From: Crotophaga sulcirostris | Lineage: Eukaryota; Chordata; Aves; Cuculiformes; Crotophagidae | Direction of reading: 5' to 3' | Length of the DNA stretch: 64,000 nt | NCBI GenBank assembly: GCA_013397455.1 | Contig: VYZB01000271.1 | Coordinates: forward strand, 886,906-950,905 | Part shown: positions 39,624 to 52,755 of the stretch, piece by piece | Layout: every line of letters starts with the position of its first letter | Numbering within the stretch: the first letter of the stretch is position 1 | Translations under genes and position numbers: made by a program | Notes under the pieces: generated by a model | Databases searched by the model: none | Told to the model about the DNA's origin: nothing | What the model saw: only the letters and a program-made list of their open reading frames with translations

Positions 39624-42600
39624 GTAAGTATGGTCGGTCCTTCATTTGCTGCTTAGAATCACTAAAATGTTTATTTCACAGCTACTGCTTTACTGCTGCT
39701 TCTTCTCATAGTCCGGTGTTGAACTTCAAAGGGAAAAAACATGCTGTACTCTATGCTACCATGGAAGGTGACTCAGCCGCTGGTTTTCTAACTTGCTAGT
39801 TTTATTCTAGCTAGGATATATTTGAGCAGTGGCATTCCTAATTGTACAAAATGAGAAAGAGAAAACTGTATTAAACAGAAGAGGAGGTACATATCTTTTG
39901 AAGTTAGTCTGTAAAGATCTCTAATGGAAACTGGGGACATTTTTTAAAGGATTCTAATTCACTGGAGACTGCTTTTAAAATGAAACAGTTGTAATATACT
40001 GCTAGCTGAAAGGGCTTCTGCAAACTGGTAAATCAAAATTCTTGTGGATTACGGGAATTCTTTATAGAATGTAAGAATAGAAGGGTTTAAGCGTCTAATC
40101 CCTAAAGAAAAGGTGGTGACTAAACAGAATGCCTGCAAAAACTGATAACTCAAAAGCGTACTTCTTTCCTTAAACTCTAACTGTAATTTTTATCCATTCA
40201 AAGGCACATATATGCTTCCAGAGCAGAGCTAGGCATGGTTTAAGTACAAGAGGAACCAAGCCCAGGATGTTCTGTTGTGTGCCATTGTCCTCATTTCATC
40301 GTAGCTATATTGTAATAATTGGAGTTTAAGCACAACATTGTGAGGGTTTGGATCAGACCCGCCCATTAGTGTTCTGGGACCAGTATGAAATGCTAGGAAA
40401 GATGACCAAGAAAAAAAACGTGCTTTTATTATCTTAACTTCTCTTCAAAGAGAATAAAATTCCTGCCTTCTCATTCAGTGACGCAGAACGCACTTGCTGC
40501 CAGGCCAGCCAGCTCTGCTGATGAGCAGTCGTGAGTTGGTCCTGTGGTGAGCAATTCAGCAGCAGCATTTGGACTCCTTAATTTGCTGAGGCTGTAATTT
40601 TGAGTTACCCTCATCAACACAGGATAAACTTTGCAAGGGAAAGGACTGCACGATGTGGCCACATTAAACTTATCTGAGATTGAACTTTACATTCTTTGTG
40701 TGTGTATTGTCACTTTTTGTTCTTTCATTTTAACAATGGTCTCATTTGACGATCTTTGCTGGGAAGGTTTGAGAATACTGTGTTTACGTTACTGAAAACG
40801 TCTTGTTTAAAGTTCATTAGACAGTATGAGCATGTATTAATACTCAAAGGAACTTGGGTGCTGATAAATAAAGCCGCATGTCAGCTAAAGTTGTGTAGCA
40901 GAAAAAACATCCAGGGAGACTTCTCAGAGGTTCTTCTCTCTGTGAGAATTGCTGTCTCTCTCATATCTCTTTCAGACCAGTACAACTGGTTTCGCAGATT
41001 CCCAAGCCATGACTGAATTATAAAAATTATTTTTAAACCTTTCAAAAATTCTTTAAAAGTTGTTTCATTAACACAAGTTTTCAACTATCTGTATTTCCAA
41101 AAGAAATCTCAAGGCAGAAAAAGGGTGAATGTAAACTATTCTGACAGCTCTGTGTTAAATCATCTACTGAAGAGCTTCGCTCCGCTACTGAAACTCAATG
41201 TTTCCTTCAACTTACAGCAAGTTGCAGTCTGCGGTTCCTAAGCAGCTGGAAGCATTGCACATTGGAAGTTATACAGCAGATTGCAAGTGACTTAACACAG
41301 GATCTTGCTATCTAAAGACAATGGCTCTTGCTGTTTCTTTCTGCAAGAGTCTTAACTGCTCGAGCCTTACTTGCAGAGTCTGAAGTCTGCTGGAAGAGCG
41401 GCAGGGAACTCAGCATTGCTGCGTGCGGTGCAGAGACTCCTCTGCTGCCATGTTGGTGGTTGTCTTTCTGGTAGAGAAGAGCATACTTTGTGCAAAACTT
41501 GGCTGTCGAAAGCCTGCAGCCCTTTCAGAGGGCGGGACTGGATGTGAAAAGGGGGAAATGGTTTAAACAAACCATGTTAATGCGTACTAGTATGGTCTCA
41601 CTGGAAGTATTTATAAATACTTCAAATGTGTTGCTCTAAATACAGAATGCTTGAGGGAGTTTCAAAACCAAAGGATAACTGTAGAATATACTGAGTTCTT
41701 TAAATGAAGAAAATTTCTATCGTGTCTCTCATTTAATATTTGAAATTAATTTGAAATTATTTTTCTTTCTTCTGTGCAAATATGATTCCTATCCTGACTT
41801 TTTAAACTTTGAATCTAGCAAAGCAGCAGTTCTCTCTGCCTAAAGACAAAGCAAAGCCCTGTGGAAAGAAGTTGAATTAAGAGCTTTCATGAGTTGCCCT
41901 CCAGTCTTGCCCCAACCAAGCATGCTTTGCTAAAGGACACTACTGTACTTTAGATGTTTGTGTGCTCTTGCAATGTTTAACCATTTGTGCTCATCTTAAA
42001 TTGGGAATTTGTCTGTTGTTTTGTGATGTGGATAAGCTATTTACAAGTAGGTGAGGAGATTACAGGGGCTATTATCTACATCTCTCTTTCTCCAAAATCC
42101 TGGCAGTATGGTGCAGCTCAGAACTTTAATCCCATGTCTACAAGATAAAGCTTTATTATCAAAAGATTTAACAATATGCCTGTTGTCTTGTGCTGCTGTC
42201 CAGATTGGTCGTTAGACCGACAGGGCTGCAAATGCTGTGAAAAAGATGTGACATTTATGAGACAGATGATACATTTCATGGTGGGGTGATTTTTCTCCCC
42301 TTGAAATACATCGCCGAAAAAAGAAAAGAGAAAGCAGTGGATTATGATAGGGTTTATTATTGGTGTTAACGTACAAATTGGTGTCCAACCATGCTATTTC
42401 TTAAAGTATCATTTTGTAATTTGTCTGAATTTGTTCAGTTCTTCTCAAAATCAGACATACTCAGCAGAATCTCAAGAGGTTTCAGTGTCTTATGGTAATT
42501 TTCTTATGCTTCTACTGAAAAGCAAAGGGAGCTGCACAGTAAAACAATTCAATGACTTAAGATCAAGACCAGAAGATGAGTCTTATCCTCAGCCTCACCT

Positions 42601-45159
42601 TGCACATTTGCTATAGGCAACTCATTTACCTGCTTTGTGCCATAAGGTGTTACTGGCCTTGAAAATTGCAACAAATCTGCCAACGAAGGAGGTATGTAGG
42701 GTTTGTTTAGTTAACGTTTGTGAAATAATTTCTATTTAAAAATACTGCTCACCCAAGGAACTCAAAGTAACAGTAGTTGGGTAAGGAATGAAGGAGGGCT
42801 TTTGTTACAAGTTAAGACATGATTAAAGTCTGTTTTACTATAATGTATCTTCTGTATTTATACAGTTTCTTGCGTCATTTATTTAAAGTCAATATTATGA
42901 TTCAAGCTTTTTTACCCTGATAATTATATACATGAAAAGTAGAAAATAATGCCCCCATAATAATGTGGATGGCATTGATCTAAATTGCTTTTTTCAGTAA
43001 GAACTGTTTTGAGCTGAGACCTGGTTTTACAGCTTGATCTTTGTAATTTTTCCTTGTTTTCATTTACATTTCTTAAGCTGTGCTGTTACTGTTTGTGCAG
43101 TTTTATAGGATCTTTCACAGATTTTTTTTTATGTAAAGGGCAAAACAGCTTTCTTATTTTTCTGTAAGGTTATTCCCTCTAGAGAATTATTCATTGAGAT
43201 CTAGCAGTTGGTGCAAGGTCATAAAGATACTCTAAAGAGAATGACCTCTTTGCGAGTTCAACATACGAAACCTGCAGCATCTGTCTCTTTCCATGAGATA
43301 TTCTCGTTGTCTGTCTTAGAGCTGGATTTCAAGTGCTCAGAGCTCAAGAATAAAGCAACATTGCCCTCCCAAGCAATGTAGGAACATGTTTTATTGTTGC
43401 CAGTTGCTGTGTGAACTGCTAGGAAACTTTTGGATTGAGAGTCAATGCTCAAAATGAAACAATTGATAAGGTAGGGACCAGAGAATTCCTGTAGAAGCCT
43501 TTCAGAACCCATCACACCTGTAAATGTTGGGGTAAATTAATTGTTTGTTTGTCACTTGCCATGCAGGTTTTTATTCGTAAGTGCAGTACCAGTTCAGAAT
43601 GAAACTCCAATCTGTTTTTGGAAGCGTCTTGAAGGAGAATTGATGCTGAGTTTTGTCTTCTCTCTATTAATTGCGACTAGACTACGGCTGGGACCCATTT
43701 TTAATTGGATATCCTTAAATAATGTAAAACACAGACAAAACAGTAATTGTTTATGAATCTCTGAGGATTCCTGGCTGTGCAGTAGGCCCCATGAGTGAAG
43801 TATAAGGGCCTCTAGTCTTCCAAGAGTCAAAATTGGTATTTTTACCTTAAACTCAGTTTTTCTGTTATTATTTCAATCCACATTCTTACTTTGATTGTTG
43901 GTTAACTGTTCGCTCTGCAGCAATTCTGTGCCTCATTTTTCAGTAAGACCTCACTTCCCACTTCTTCTCAACTCAGCTTTTAAATATCGATACTGATCGC
44001 TTGCTTTCCCCATCAGAGTGCTGCATAATATAATACTCAGACGGGTTAAAAATAAGCAGTTAACACATCCTAAATTTGATCATGTTTAGTTTTATATTAT
44101 TTCCCTGCCAAATTGAGCTGTGTGAGTTAATTTCTCATTGATAATGAAAGTAAATTAATTTATAATCTTCAGAAGTTGAAAGTAATGTGAAAAAGCTTTA
44201 CACTTGAAACAGATTGTTTTGTGTTGACAATGCCCTGATTTTTATAAAGAATATATATCCTGGTGCACTCTCGGGCATTAGTTTTGCATGGTTAGGCAGT
44301 GTTGATGCCTTGTTTTTTTTTAAATAAAGTTTACAGTTTGACATCTTGTTTATACAGGGTAAATTGAGGAAAGTGAAGATGTGTTAGCATAAAAGAAAAT
44401 CACATACTTACAAACAAACTGTTGAGATCTAGCTTGAAAATGTTGATTAAAATGAATCCCTTTCCTATTTCTTTTTTACTCACGTAAAATAAATACAACA
44501 TACAGATGCATATATTTGTCTAGTTTAAAGGCAGATTTCTTTTTTGGATCAAAGTTTGTGTATCATAAGGAGTGTTTTTATAATTGGATTTGCTCTGGAG
44601 GCAAGCCTTACATCAGAGGGCAGACTTCTTACGTGGTTTGAGCATACACACTGTCTAACACAGCTTTAAAGCTGATTTGTGAGTGTGATACAAAGTTTAG
44701 AGCGACATCAGTTATCGATAAACAGCTGCTTTATGTGAGGCTTATACGTTATTATTTCAGCAGATTTTGATACCCCTGGAGAGAAAAGTTTGGGAATGAA
44801 GAGCAGTTTGAGCTTCCAAAAGGGGAAAAAATAGTAAGAAAAGCATTGAGTTTCTCATTCCAGAGAGTTTAAGTGGTGGTTACATAAAGTTCTGGCTTGA
44901 CGTTCGCAGCACCGCGCTTGTCTCAGCGGCCTTGTGCAGAAATGGTGACAGTTGACAGCTGTTGTTCTCTTAATAAGATTAAAGTAAAGAAATTAGTTGT
45001 GCTGTCTTTAATCTGCCATTTAACACTGCGAACCACCTGGGGACAGCTTCTGTCCTGACACTTCCCATTTGGAATTAGCAAAAATGGTGGAACTGAATCG
45101 TAGTTCAGAGCGTGCTGTGATGAGAATGTGCTCAGGCGAGCCGTAGTTAGCAAGCTTGT

Positions 45160-45300
45160 GTTACCAATTAAAATAACCCTCTTTATTGTTGTGAAAAATT
45201 AATTTGACATCCATTTGCTTACACCGCCTTTTCAGATGCATTATCTGAGTCTCTGAAAATGCCAGTGCTTTTTCTGACATGAGATTCAGTTGGGAAATAC
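45160..45300. promoter_or_regulatory. Candidate intronic regulatory patch (motif-based only)
   Basis: CCAATTA, a SOX-type ATTGTT (45185-45190) and TTAATT followed directly by TTGACA (45199-45209) lie within 50 bp. A repeat-free stretch follows. This is a low-confidence call from motif clustering alone. Confidence 0.2.
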
Positions 45301-47369
45301 AAGAGCACGTTGCATTATTACAGTGGAATTTGTCCTATATATGAAGTGGGAAGTTTCTGTGTTCTCAAATGTAAAATAAATGATCCTCTTGGGAATATGA
45401 GTCCCATATATCAAAAACTGCGATTTCGGCAAATTAGCTAAATCACCTCAGAAACTGAAATGCTGTCAAAATTATAAGTTAACCTACCAAGTTCATATTT
45501 GACACTTTGGGTAAATTATGATGTTTATATTTAAATAGAATTAATCTTCATTTCAGAATAGCTGATTAAAATGACAAGTGCTGATTTAAAGCAGCATCTT
45601 GACTGAAAATAAAACCCGGCACTGTAGTTTCGTATCCGTCTCCCTGTAAACACACTTAGAAGGGGAATAATCTTCCATGAAAAGTAAAAGTAGGTTCCTA
45701 ATGAAAATTATTTTCAGCATTACTGAGTAAAGTGCAATAAATACCTTTATATAGTCAGGATAGGAAAAGAGGGGCCTGTTGCAGGATACATGAAGCATGC
45801 TACTGGAATTTTGTATAGGTGTTATCCTTGCAGGGTAAAAAATAATTGAAATAGGTGAGAATTAGCCTGCCTCTGATCGATAAATGATTTAATATTGTTT
45901 TCAAATCATGTGAACTGCAGATTGAAACTGATTTAATTAGGCAGTAGAATAAAATTAATTATCAGTACAGTAAAGTTAATAGAACTGGTAGTATGGTGAT
46001 ACTCAGAATATTAACAAAGGAAAGGTTTAATTGTTAGCTATGTTTTTATGGATCAAACCAGCAAAGTAATGCTTCTTTTTTTAAATTAGAAATTATTTCT
46101 CTGAAGAAAAGACAACGCAGAAATACAAATGAAAAAAAAATTATTGTATGTTTTCTGACTTCTGAGTGTTTCCAGCTTTTCCTGGCTTGGGAATTACAAT
46201 GTCTGCATGTAAACTGCTTCCATTTCCAGTCGGGGGAGCCACGCTAAGTAACCAGATGATGCCCCAGCAGTGACCACAGCGATCAGTAAAGCAGCCTTCT
46301 TTGTTATATAAATAACTTTTTTCTTTCAAGAAATATTTTAGGAGAAAAAGAAAGCTTAAAACTCAGCTCTCTGTAAGTGTATTGAGTTAGTCTGGAGCTT
46401 ATGATGTGAAACACCAGCTTTGATGATTCTGTAGGATAACTTGTTTGTTGCAGTCTCGCTTTTGTGTGGCCTTTTGACAGTGCTCACCATTGCTTTTCTT
46501 CTGCTTGGAGCTTATCTGAACTTAGTCATATTTTTTCACATGTTAAAAAACCCGAAGAAAGTAAAAGTTCTTCTCCTTTTGGTTTACTTTAGACAAACAA
46601 CTTGAATTTCCAGCCATCTTTATTTATTGTTGTATATATTTATGATGCATTTGTGTTCTGTGTCTATGTGCGTATTTGTACCGTAACAGTCAGAGCTTTT
46701 GTCGTAAGCAAAGCTCAAGAAATGAATTTTGTGTTTATTCTGAAATAGTATTGTCTGTGGTCAGATTTATCTTCTCTGGAAGTATGGTCTATAGGAGTGG
46801 TCCCAGCTTCCCAGCAAATCCTGGTTTGACAAGAACACTTTAATTGGAGCAGATGGAAATTACTGCATATGATGCTAAGAATAACTGGGCACGTTTTGTA
46901 CATCTGGAGCTTTCTGTGCCTTGTGGTGTTCATGATTTTTACTTCCTCCTGTTGCAGACTTGCTAGCTCTTCCTGGCAGCCATAGGTGTAGGTTGGTTGG
47001 TGCTGTTGAGTTTCCACTCACAACAGCTCTCTGCTGTTGTGGCTCACAACGTGGCGGTAGAAATCTTTGGGCAGGAGTTTCACCTGCTCAGTTTTGCTTG
47101 CTCCATACAAATTACTCAATCTTCTCCCTTCCTTGCCTTAGTTCACCACTGCTGCACAACAGCCTCTCTCTAAAGCTGCCCTGGTATACTGTGAACTACT
47201 GCAAATTATTTCATACCAGGTCTTTTGCTTGCAGGTTGTGCTAGGAAAGGGACTTTCTACCCAGATTCCTTGTGTGATGCAACTATAAGCCACAAGAAAT
47301 TAATATTACATATCCAAATTATGCAATTTATATTAGGTTTTTACTAAGACTGCAGGTATGAATATACTG

Positions 47370-47391
47370 AAAATGCATATATATGCATTTT
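47370..47391. repeat. 22-bp perfect palindrome
   Basis: The 11-base arm AAAATGCATAT is followed directly by its reverse complement with no spacer. Two ATGCAT words lie symmetrically inside. It lies 342 bp upstream of exon E. It could extrude as a cruciform or bind a symmetric dimer, or be chance in AT-rich DNA. Confidence 0.9.
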
Positions 47392-47733
47392 TATACTTAT
47401 GAAAATACCTTTAACATCACATACCACAAGGAAAGCCCAGGCTTTTCAAAATTGCATATTCCAATGCATGTTATTTAGATATAAACCAAGTTTTGAATAC
47501 AGAAGAGTCCAGTAGCTGTACAGTGTGTTAATTCTGGTAAGTATGGCTTTACTGTTTTGAAATTATTACTTATTTAATTATGTTATGTAAATTTTTAGTT
47601 CTGTTTGGAATCCTGAGTATAAAAGAAGAAATGTGAATTGCTCAAAGTGCTGTGCTTCCATTTATTTGCTTTTAATTTTCCAAAGTAAAAAGTAACATTC
47701 TTATTTTTCTTTTCCTTTCCCTCTGATTTTTAG

Positions 47734-47857
47734 GTCCCTCTGCAATACAGTGAATGCTTACAGCCTCACCTGCAGTAACTGTGCAGAAAACTGCACTTAT
47801 GTTCTTTTTAGTAATAAGATCACATTTCTGATGGACCTGTTGATACACCAGTTTACG
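47734..47857 (+). CDS. SCAPER: SCAPER coding exon E (cysteine cluster)
   Basis: The first G completes a lysine codon. The exon encodes 41 residues starting SLCNTVNAYSLTCSNCAENC and ending FLMDLLIHQFT, and it stops on a codon boundary. It carries four cysteines spaced C-x9-C-x2-C-x3-C (codons at 47741, 47771, 47780 and 47792). All four are also present in my memory of the human protein, in the same spacing. The second half (LFSNKITFLMDLLIHQ) is a well-conserved hydrophobic helix. The acceptor follows a very long pyrimidine tract, and the donor is CG|GTATGT. At 124 nt, skipping would shift the frame. Confidence 0.95.
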
Positions 47858-49995
47858 GTATGTTAAAAAACCTATTTCAATTTAGAAATGTCTGTGTGCT
47901 TTGCAAACAGAGTATTTAGAGTGTAAGAAGACCAGGAAATATGAGAAGAAAGACTCAAAAGGTTCTTAATTTGTATGTATTTGGTAACTGGATCTACTAT
48001 ACTACTATAGAAATGGATATACTTGCTTCTGCTAATAAAGGCTGCAAAAGCATATGTACCAGGAACTCCAGTGAGTGGACAGTGTTCTATCTTTAATGTT
48101 TTCTGAGGTTTTCTTCTATAATTTACCCTATACTAATACTTTGAGTATAGAATATCATGAGTTGCCCACGTGTTGGCTTCTTACGTGTCTCAATATCAGG
48201 AATATAAGTCAGGTCAATATGTTGCTGTAGTTTGATTTGCTGAAGTCCTTAAATAGCAGGACTCTAACTGTGAAAGTTTTAATTTTCCAATGTTTCATTT
48301 AATTTGAAATGTCATTAAATATTTTATTTGAAAACTCATTTTTAATTCATAGTGACCTGCTCATCATAAGATATTTAGTCTTGGTTTTCTACTTATAAAT
48401 TGTGTGTATGTATTTTCATGAGCCAAGCAGTTTGTTAATTGAAAAGTTATGTACATACTTTAAATAATTTAAATGACGCTGTTAGAATCAACAAGCCATA
48501 GGACTGTTGATGAACACTTTAAAAAGATAGTCCGAAGGTCCTTGACACAAAGAAAAACCGAATGCAACCTGTGCGTTCTCCTCTAAGTAGCTGCCAGCTC
48601 ATTGTTCTTTGCCAGATCTCTCCAAGAGGATTCCAGGTATTGGATTTCCAGTGTGCTTAGTGAAACGTGTGTGCTGGGCTGGGCAGGGACAGCAGTGCTG
48701 GCTCTCGGCAGAGTGAGCTGGAGCACAGGCTCCGTGGGTGATTACACAAGAGGTGAAATCCTCCAGTGCTTCACAAGTGGCAAGATTCATTCTGATGCCA
48801 AAAGCTTCCCTTTTCCCGGTGTAGTACTGCACAAACGACCTGCACTTTCCCAAAGAAATACAGAGGGTGTTTCTTAAGAGACTCTGCCCACCGAGAGATC
48901 GGAGATACTACATACAAAAAATTTACTACGCTTGGAGCTGTTTGCAGACTGCTGCCAAGTGCTACCCTTGAATTGCAGCAGAACTATAATTAAGACTTAA
49001 TGCTTCCCATGATCCACAGTGGACGTTTCTTTCCTATGCATAAGGTTTCTTATGTTCTCTTCAGGCAAAATTGGCTCTTAAACTGGGATATCTTCATAGT
49101 TCCATGAAGTATGTATTGAAGTACAAAAAAATAAATACAGTGCTGCTTTTCTAACCCTAATTTCTTCTCTTTGGAAAATATAATAAATCAGATCAAGTTT
49201 GACTTTTTTACTTTTTTACAAAAAAAGAAGTGGACAAATGGAGAGTACTGTTTTTAATTGGATGAAGCTCTGAATCCCAAAATATTAAGACACCCGTCCA
49301 AAGAATTTAACTGCTGGCAGTGTTCCTCGTTTGGTGAGCTGTATGGTGCTGCCTTTGCCTGGGCTTTGTGTGTTTCCACTTACTGCTGGAAAATAAACCT
49401 CCAGGTAATACCAGGAGTAATAAATGAGAACTTGTTTTAGCAAGGTTTTAACAAATTGTTGAACAAGTGTACCAGTATTTGCTGAGTACAGAAACAGGGA
49501 GAATCCAGTTTGGAGAAACCTTTACATACATTCTTGAATACAGCCGGTATGAACCTTATTTCCAACCAATTTAATGTAGGTTTAGTACTGGTTTTATTCA
49601 TCAACTGAATGCAATGTCAGCTTCACGTTTTCTAAAACTCAGAGCTGTACATTTTAAAGAATAACATTTAAAACAATTGCTTCTCATTGGTGACGAAAAC
49701 ATTCATTTTACTTTACAAAAGTGTGGCATTTTTCTCCTCAAAAAACGGCCAAATAACAAATGGGCTGTATTTCTTATTTTTTGTTGATAAAAGGTAACTG
49801 TTAAAAGTGGCCTGTTTAGGCCTTCCCTTACTTCCCACCCAAACAGACAGGCGGGAAACCTGTGGGCTTTACTTAGCGTGTTACCTCTCTTCGCCTCCTG
49901 AGCTCTGGTAATGCCCAGGCTGGTGGCTGTTGAGGGCACCAATAGTTTGCTTCCCGATTAATGGATCAGACCCTCCCACCTACAGCCACAGAGGG

Positions 49996-50019
49996 CTTGT
50001 GCTCCAGCTTGTGCTCCAG
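49996..50019. repeat. 12-bp tandem duplication
   Basis: CTTGTGCTCCAG occurs twice in direct succession. A simple slippage duplication is the likely origin. Confidence 0.9.
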
Positions 50020-52631
50020 CTGCACCTTCAGTTATCTGTAGACTGTGATCTCTGCTGCTCTTTGTCTACTGTACCTAGACAATGGTTGTAAAGTAATGAG
50101 AACTTTTCTAATGGTATGTTTTGTAAGGGTTCACACTGAGAGGAAGCAATAATTACCTGGAGCTGTAATCATGTAGGGATGGTTTTTATTTTGGAGGGGT
50201 TCTACTCAAGTGGCAGCTGCCATGTGCTTTCCCATGAAGAGATCTGGAAAAGCCATGCATGTTGGCAACCACATTTGTAAATATTTTTTTCTGTTTAGTA
50301 AACAGATTAGGGTTTGGGGACTTTTTATGATTTCACAGTAAGGAAAGCATGACAGTTTGTTTTCTAACTGTGTATTTTCAGATAGATCAAAGGGAAATTT
50401 GAAGAAATTTTGGGGAATAACAGGCTCTCAGGAGATGTGTTTGTTCATTTAGATCTTGCCCATCATAGCATCCCTCCTGGTACCAGTTAAAGCATAATGC
50501 AAATCCATACCCATTAAGAATTAGAAACTGAGGCATTTTGCTGTTGTATTTCTGTGTTCACACAAATATGCAAACTTACATGGGTTCTTTCTTGCTTCAT
50601 TATCGAATTCCATACTACATAGAATTGCAAAGGATGAGCTTGAGATAGTCCCTGCCGTACACTTAACTTATTCGCCTGCACTGTTGCTAATATTCTGCAC
50701 ATGCAAGAACATTTTTAGACTGTTTTTCTTTCTGTTTAAGATTAATTGCTAAAGGCTGGAATCAGATTATTTTTATTCCTTTAAGTAGATCAATTTATGT
50801 AAACGTGCAACGTATAGGCTTGATTTCAGCATCGAAAAGCAAAAAATTTTGTAAAAAAATGTCTTACCACTCTCTCTCCAGCAGTCGGACTCGCCAGAGT
50901 TCGCTGCCATTTTTAACTCCGGCTGAAATTTTGAAAAATCAGAATTGGATCACCATTAATTTTTTTAAGGCAATCTTTAAATGTGTAATGTTTGAAAATT
51001 CTAAATAAAACATAATTAGTAAATATAAAACCAGGTGAAATGAACTTTGCAATAGAATCTTCTATGCTGCAACAAATAAGGCAGCTTTGTGTGTGTTTGC
51101 AGTGGTTGTGACAAGAATTGTAAAATTAAAGGCACGTCTGTGCTTCTCGACTGTTTTGGTCCATTTCAAAATTGCATCCTGTTTCTGCAGCATTCGGCTG
51201 TTGTGGCACTGACATTCCTGGTCCCTGATAAAGTGACCACGTGGGGAGTTTCTACCTTACAGGTCCCTGAGAGATCTAAAAAACCTGGTCTCCCTCTGGT
51301 TTTGGTTCTAGTTGGAGACTTGAAGACTGGCACCTAGAAGTACCAAGGTTAGCAAAAAAATACCTCAGATAGATGTCAGCTCTGTGAGTGGGTCATTCCT
51401 AATGCAGTTCAGTCAGTGTAGGCAGTGTGGAAAAAAAAAAAAAGCACAAAGCCTTTATGTCTTGTTCTTTGTTTTTAATAATGTAACTTTTAAAAGACCA
51501 AAAACCTGGGTTTTGTTTATTTTCCTCAGTAGCAAGCCTGTAGTAAACCTTGGAATATAGAGTTGGGGTAGGACAAATAATGGCATTAAGTGGGTATTTA
51601 AGGGTAGGGAATTTAAAAAGCAGAACCTTCTTCTGCACCATCTCAAGCTCATAGACTTCCCAGGCCATTTCCATTTCTTCAGTTCAGTGGTGACTCCATA
51701 GGAAGTCTGACATCCTATTGGTACTGTTTAGAAAGTCCACATTTTCCAGAGTGGTTTTGATGCAGGCCCAGTGACTTACATGTCCAAGCAGCACAGAATC
51801 ACCAGTGTTAATGGGAAAAGAACATAAGAGACCAAATGAGCAGAAAATGCGCTCTTCAAAAGGTCTGAAGACTTCCCATTTAGGTTTAGCAGCTCTAGTT
51901 TTTTTTTGTGGCTGTGAAGGATTACACATTTTACAGGACAAATAAAAACATAAATAAGTTTACAGTGATGGAGCTCTACATTTCTAACTGGAAACTGTCT
52001 TGTTTTGTTTGGGTTTTTGTGTTAGCACAAAAAAAATGTACCCTGATGTACAAAGGTACTTCTGGTGCCAGGAGTCAGAACAGAGTAACATTTGCAGCTA
52101 TATTAGCTGTGTGCCTAAGTGCTTTACTGGATTGGGGCCATATTGTTCAGCATCTTGCAGGATTAAGATGCTGGGCAGAGCTGAAGAGTTTGTGGCAGCT
52201 CCACACAAGCAAGGGAATCCCTGCACAAGAGGAGTTCTCTGCTGAATGGCTTAGCAGTTGTATGGAGACTGTACCAGGGCTGAGAGTATGGTCATCAGAG
52301 CATTCTCCTGCAAAAACTGGTTTAAAGAAGGTGGGAGTCGTGATTAGGCCTGGCATAGGCAGGCATCATAAATGCAAAAATAGCGTTGAGATGTTGGATG
52401 TGTCAAATAATTGAATGATAGTTACATTTTTTCCTGATTTTCCTTTGTGATTTAAAAATGTTTTATACCAGTGACTTGACAAGTCAGTTTAAGTGTGTAA
52501 TCGTACCTCTAGATTTGTGTCACTTGAACTGCTAAACCTATTAAACCTCAGATGTAAAGATGTGGAATGTTTTAACATTTACTCATCCAAAGCCTTTATT
52601 CAACAAACACGATTTCTTTGAATATCATTAA

Positions 52632-52755
52632 CTCCTTGTGTAATCAACACAAAGGAGCCAGAGCATGAAAGCTTTCATAATTACACTATTAAATCTTAAG
52701 ATTTCCTACCCCCTTGCTTGATATAATAATCAACAAGCAAAGTGATATATCACTT
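52632..52755. repeat. Cluster of five dyads (hairpins and palindromes) in 124 bp
   Basis: Five dyads lie in a row. (1) CTCCTTGTGT (52632-52641) pairs with ACACAAAGGAG (52647-52657) with one bulged base and a 5-nt loop. (2) ATGAAAGCTTTCAT (52665-52678) is a perfect palindrome. (3) AAATCTTAAGATTT (52691-52704) is a perfect palindrome. (4) TTGCTTG (52714-52720) pairs with CAAGCAA (52734-52740) across 13 nt. (5) AAGTGATATATCACTT (52740-52755) is a perfect palindrome and shares one base with (4). No transposon end was recognised. It may be a conserved non-coding element or a structured intronic RNA. Confidence 0.85.

Larger units (their letters stand above)
39624..47733 (+). other. SCAPER: SCAPER intron between exons D and E (8.1 kb)
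   Basis: The borders are GTAAGT and TGATTTTTAG, both strong. The interior looks unique. It holds a possible regulatory patch near 45160-45300 and a 22-bp palindrome at 47370-47391. I recognised no mobile element. Open frames are short and lack family features. The joined D-E reading frame agrees with known SCAPER, so no exon appears to be missing. Confidence 0.85.

Noticed and set aside
51908..52414. 168-codon forward open frame as a separate gene
   Set aside because: No domain, signal or splice context. It lies in a SCAPER intron, and frames of this size are expected by chance in 64 kb read in six frames.
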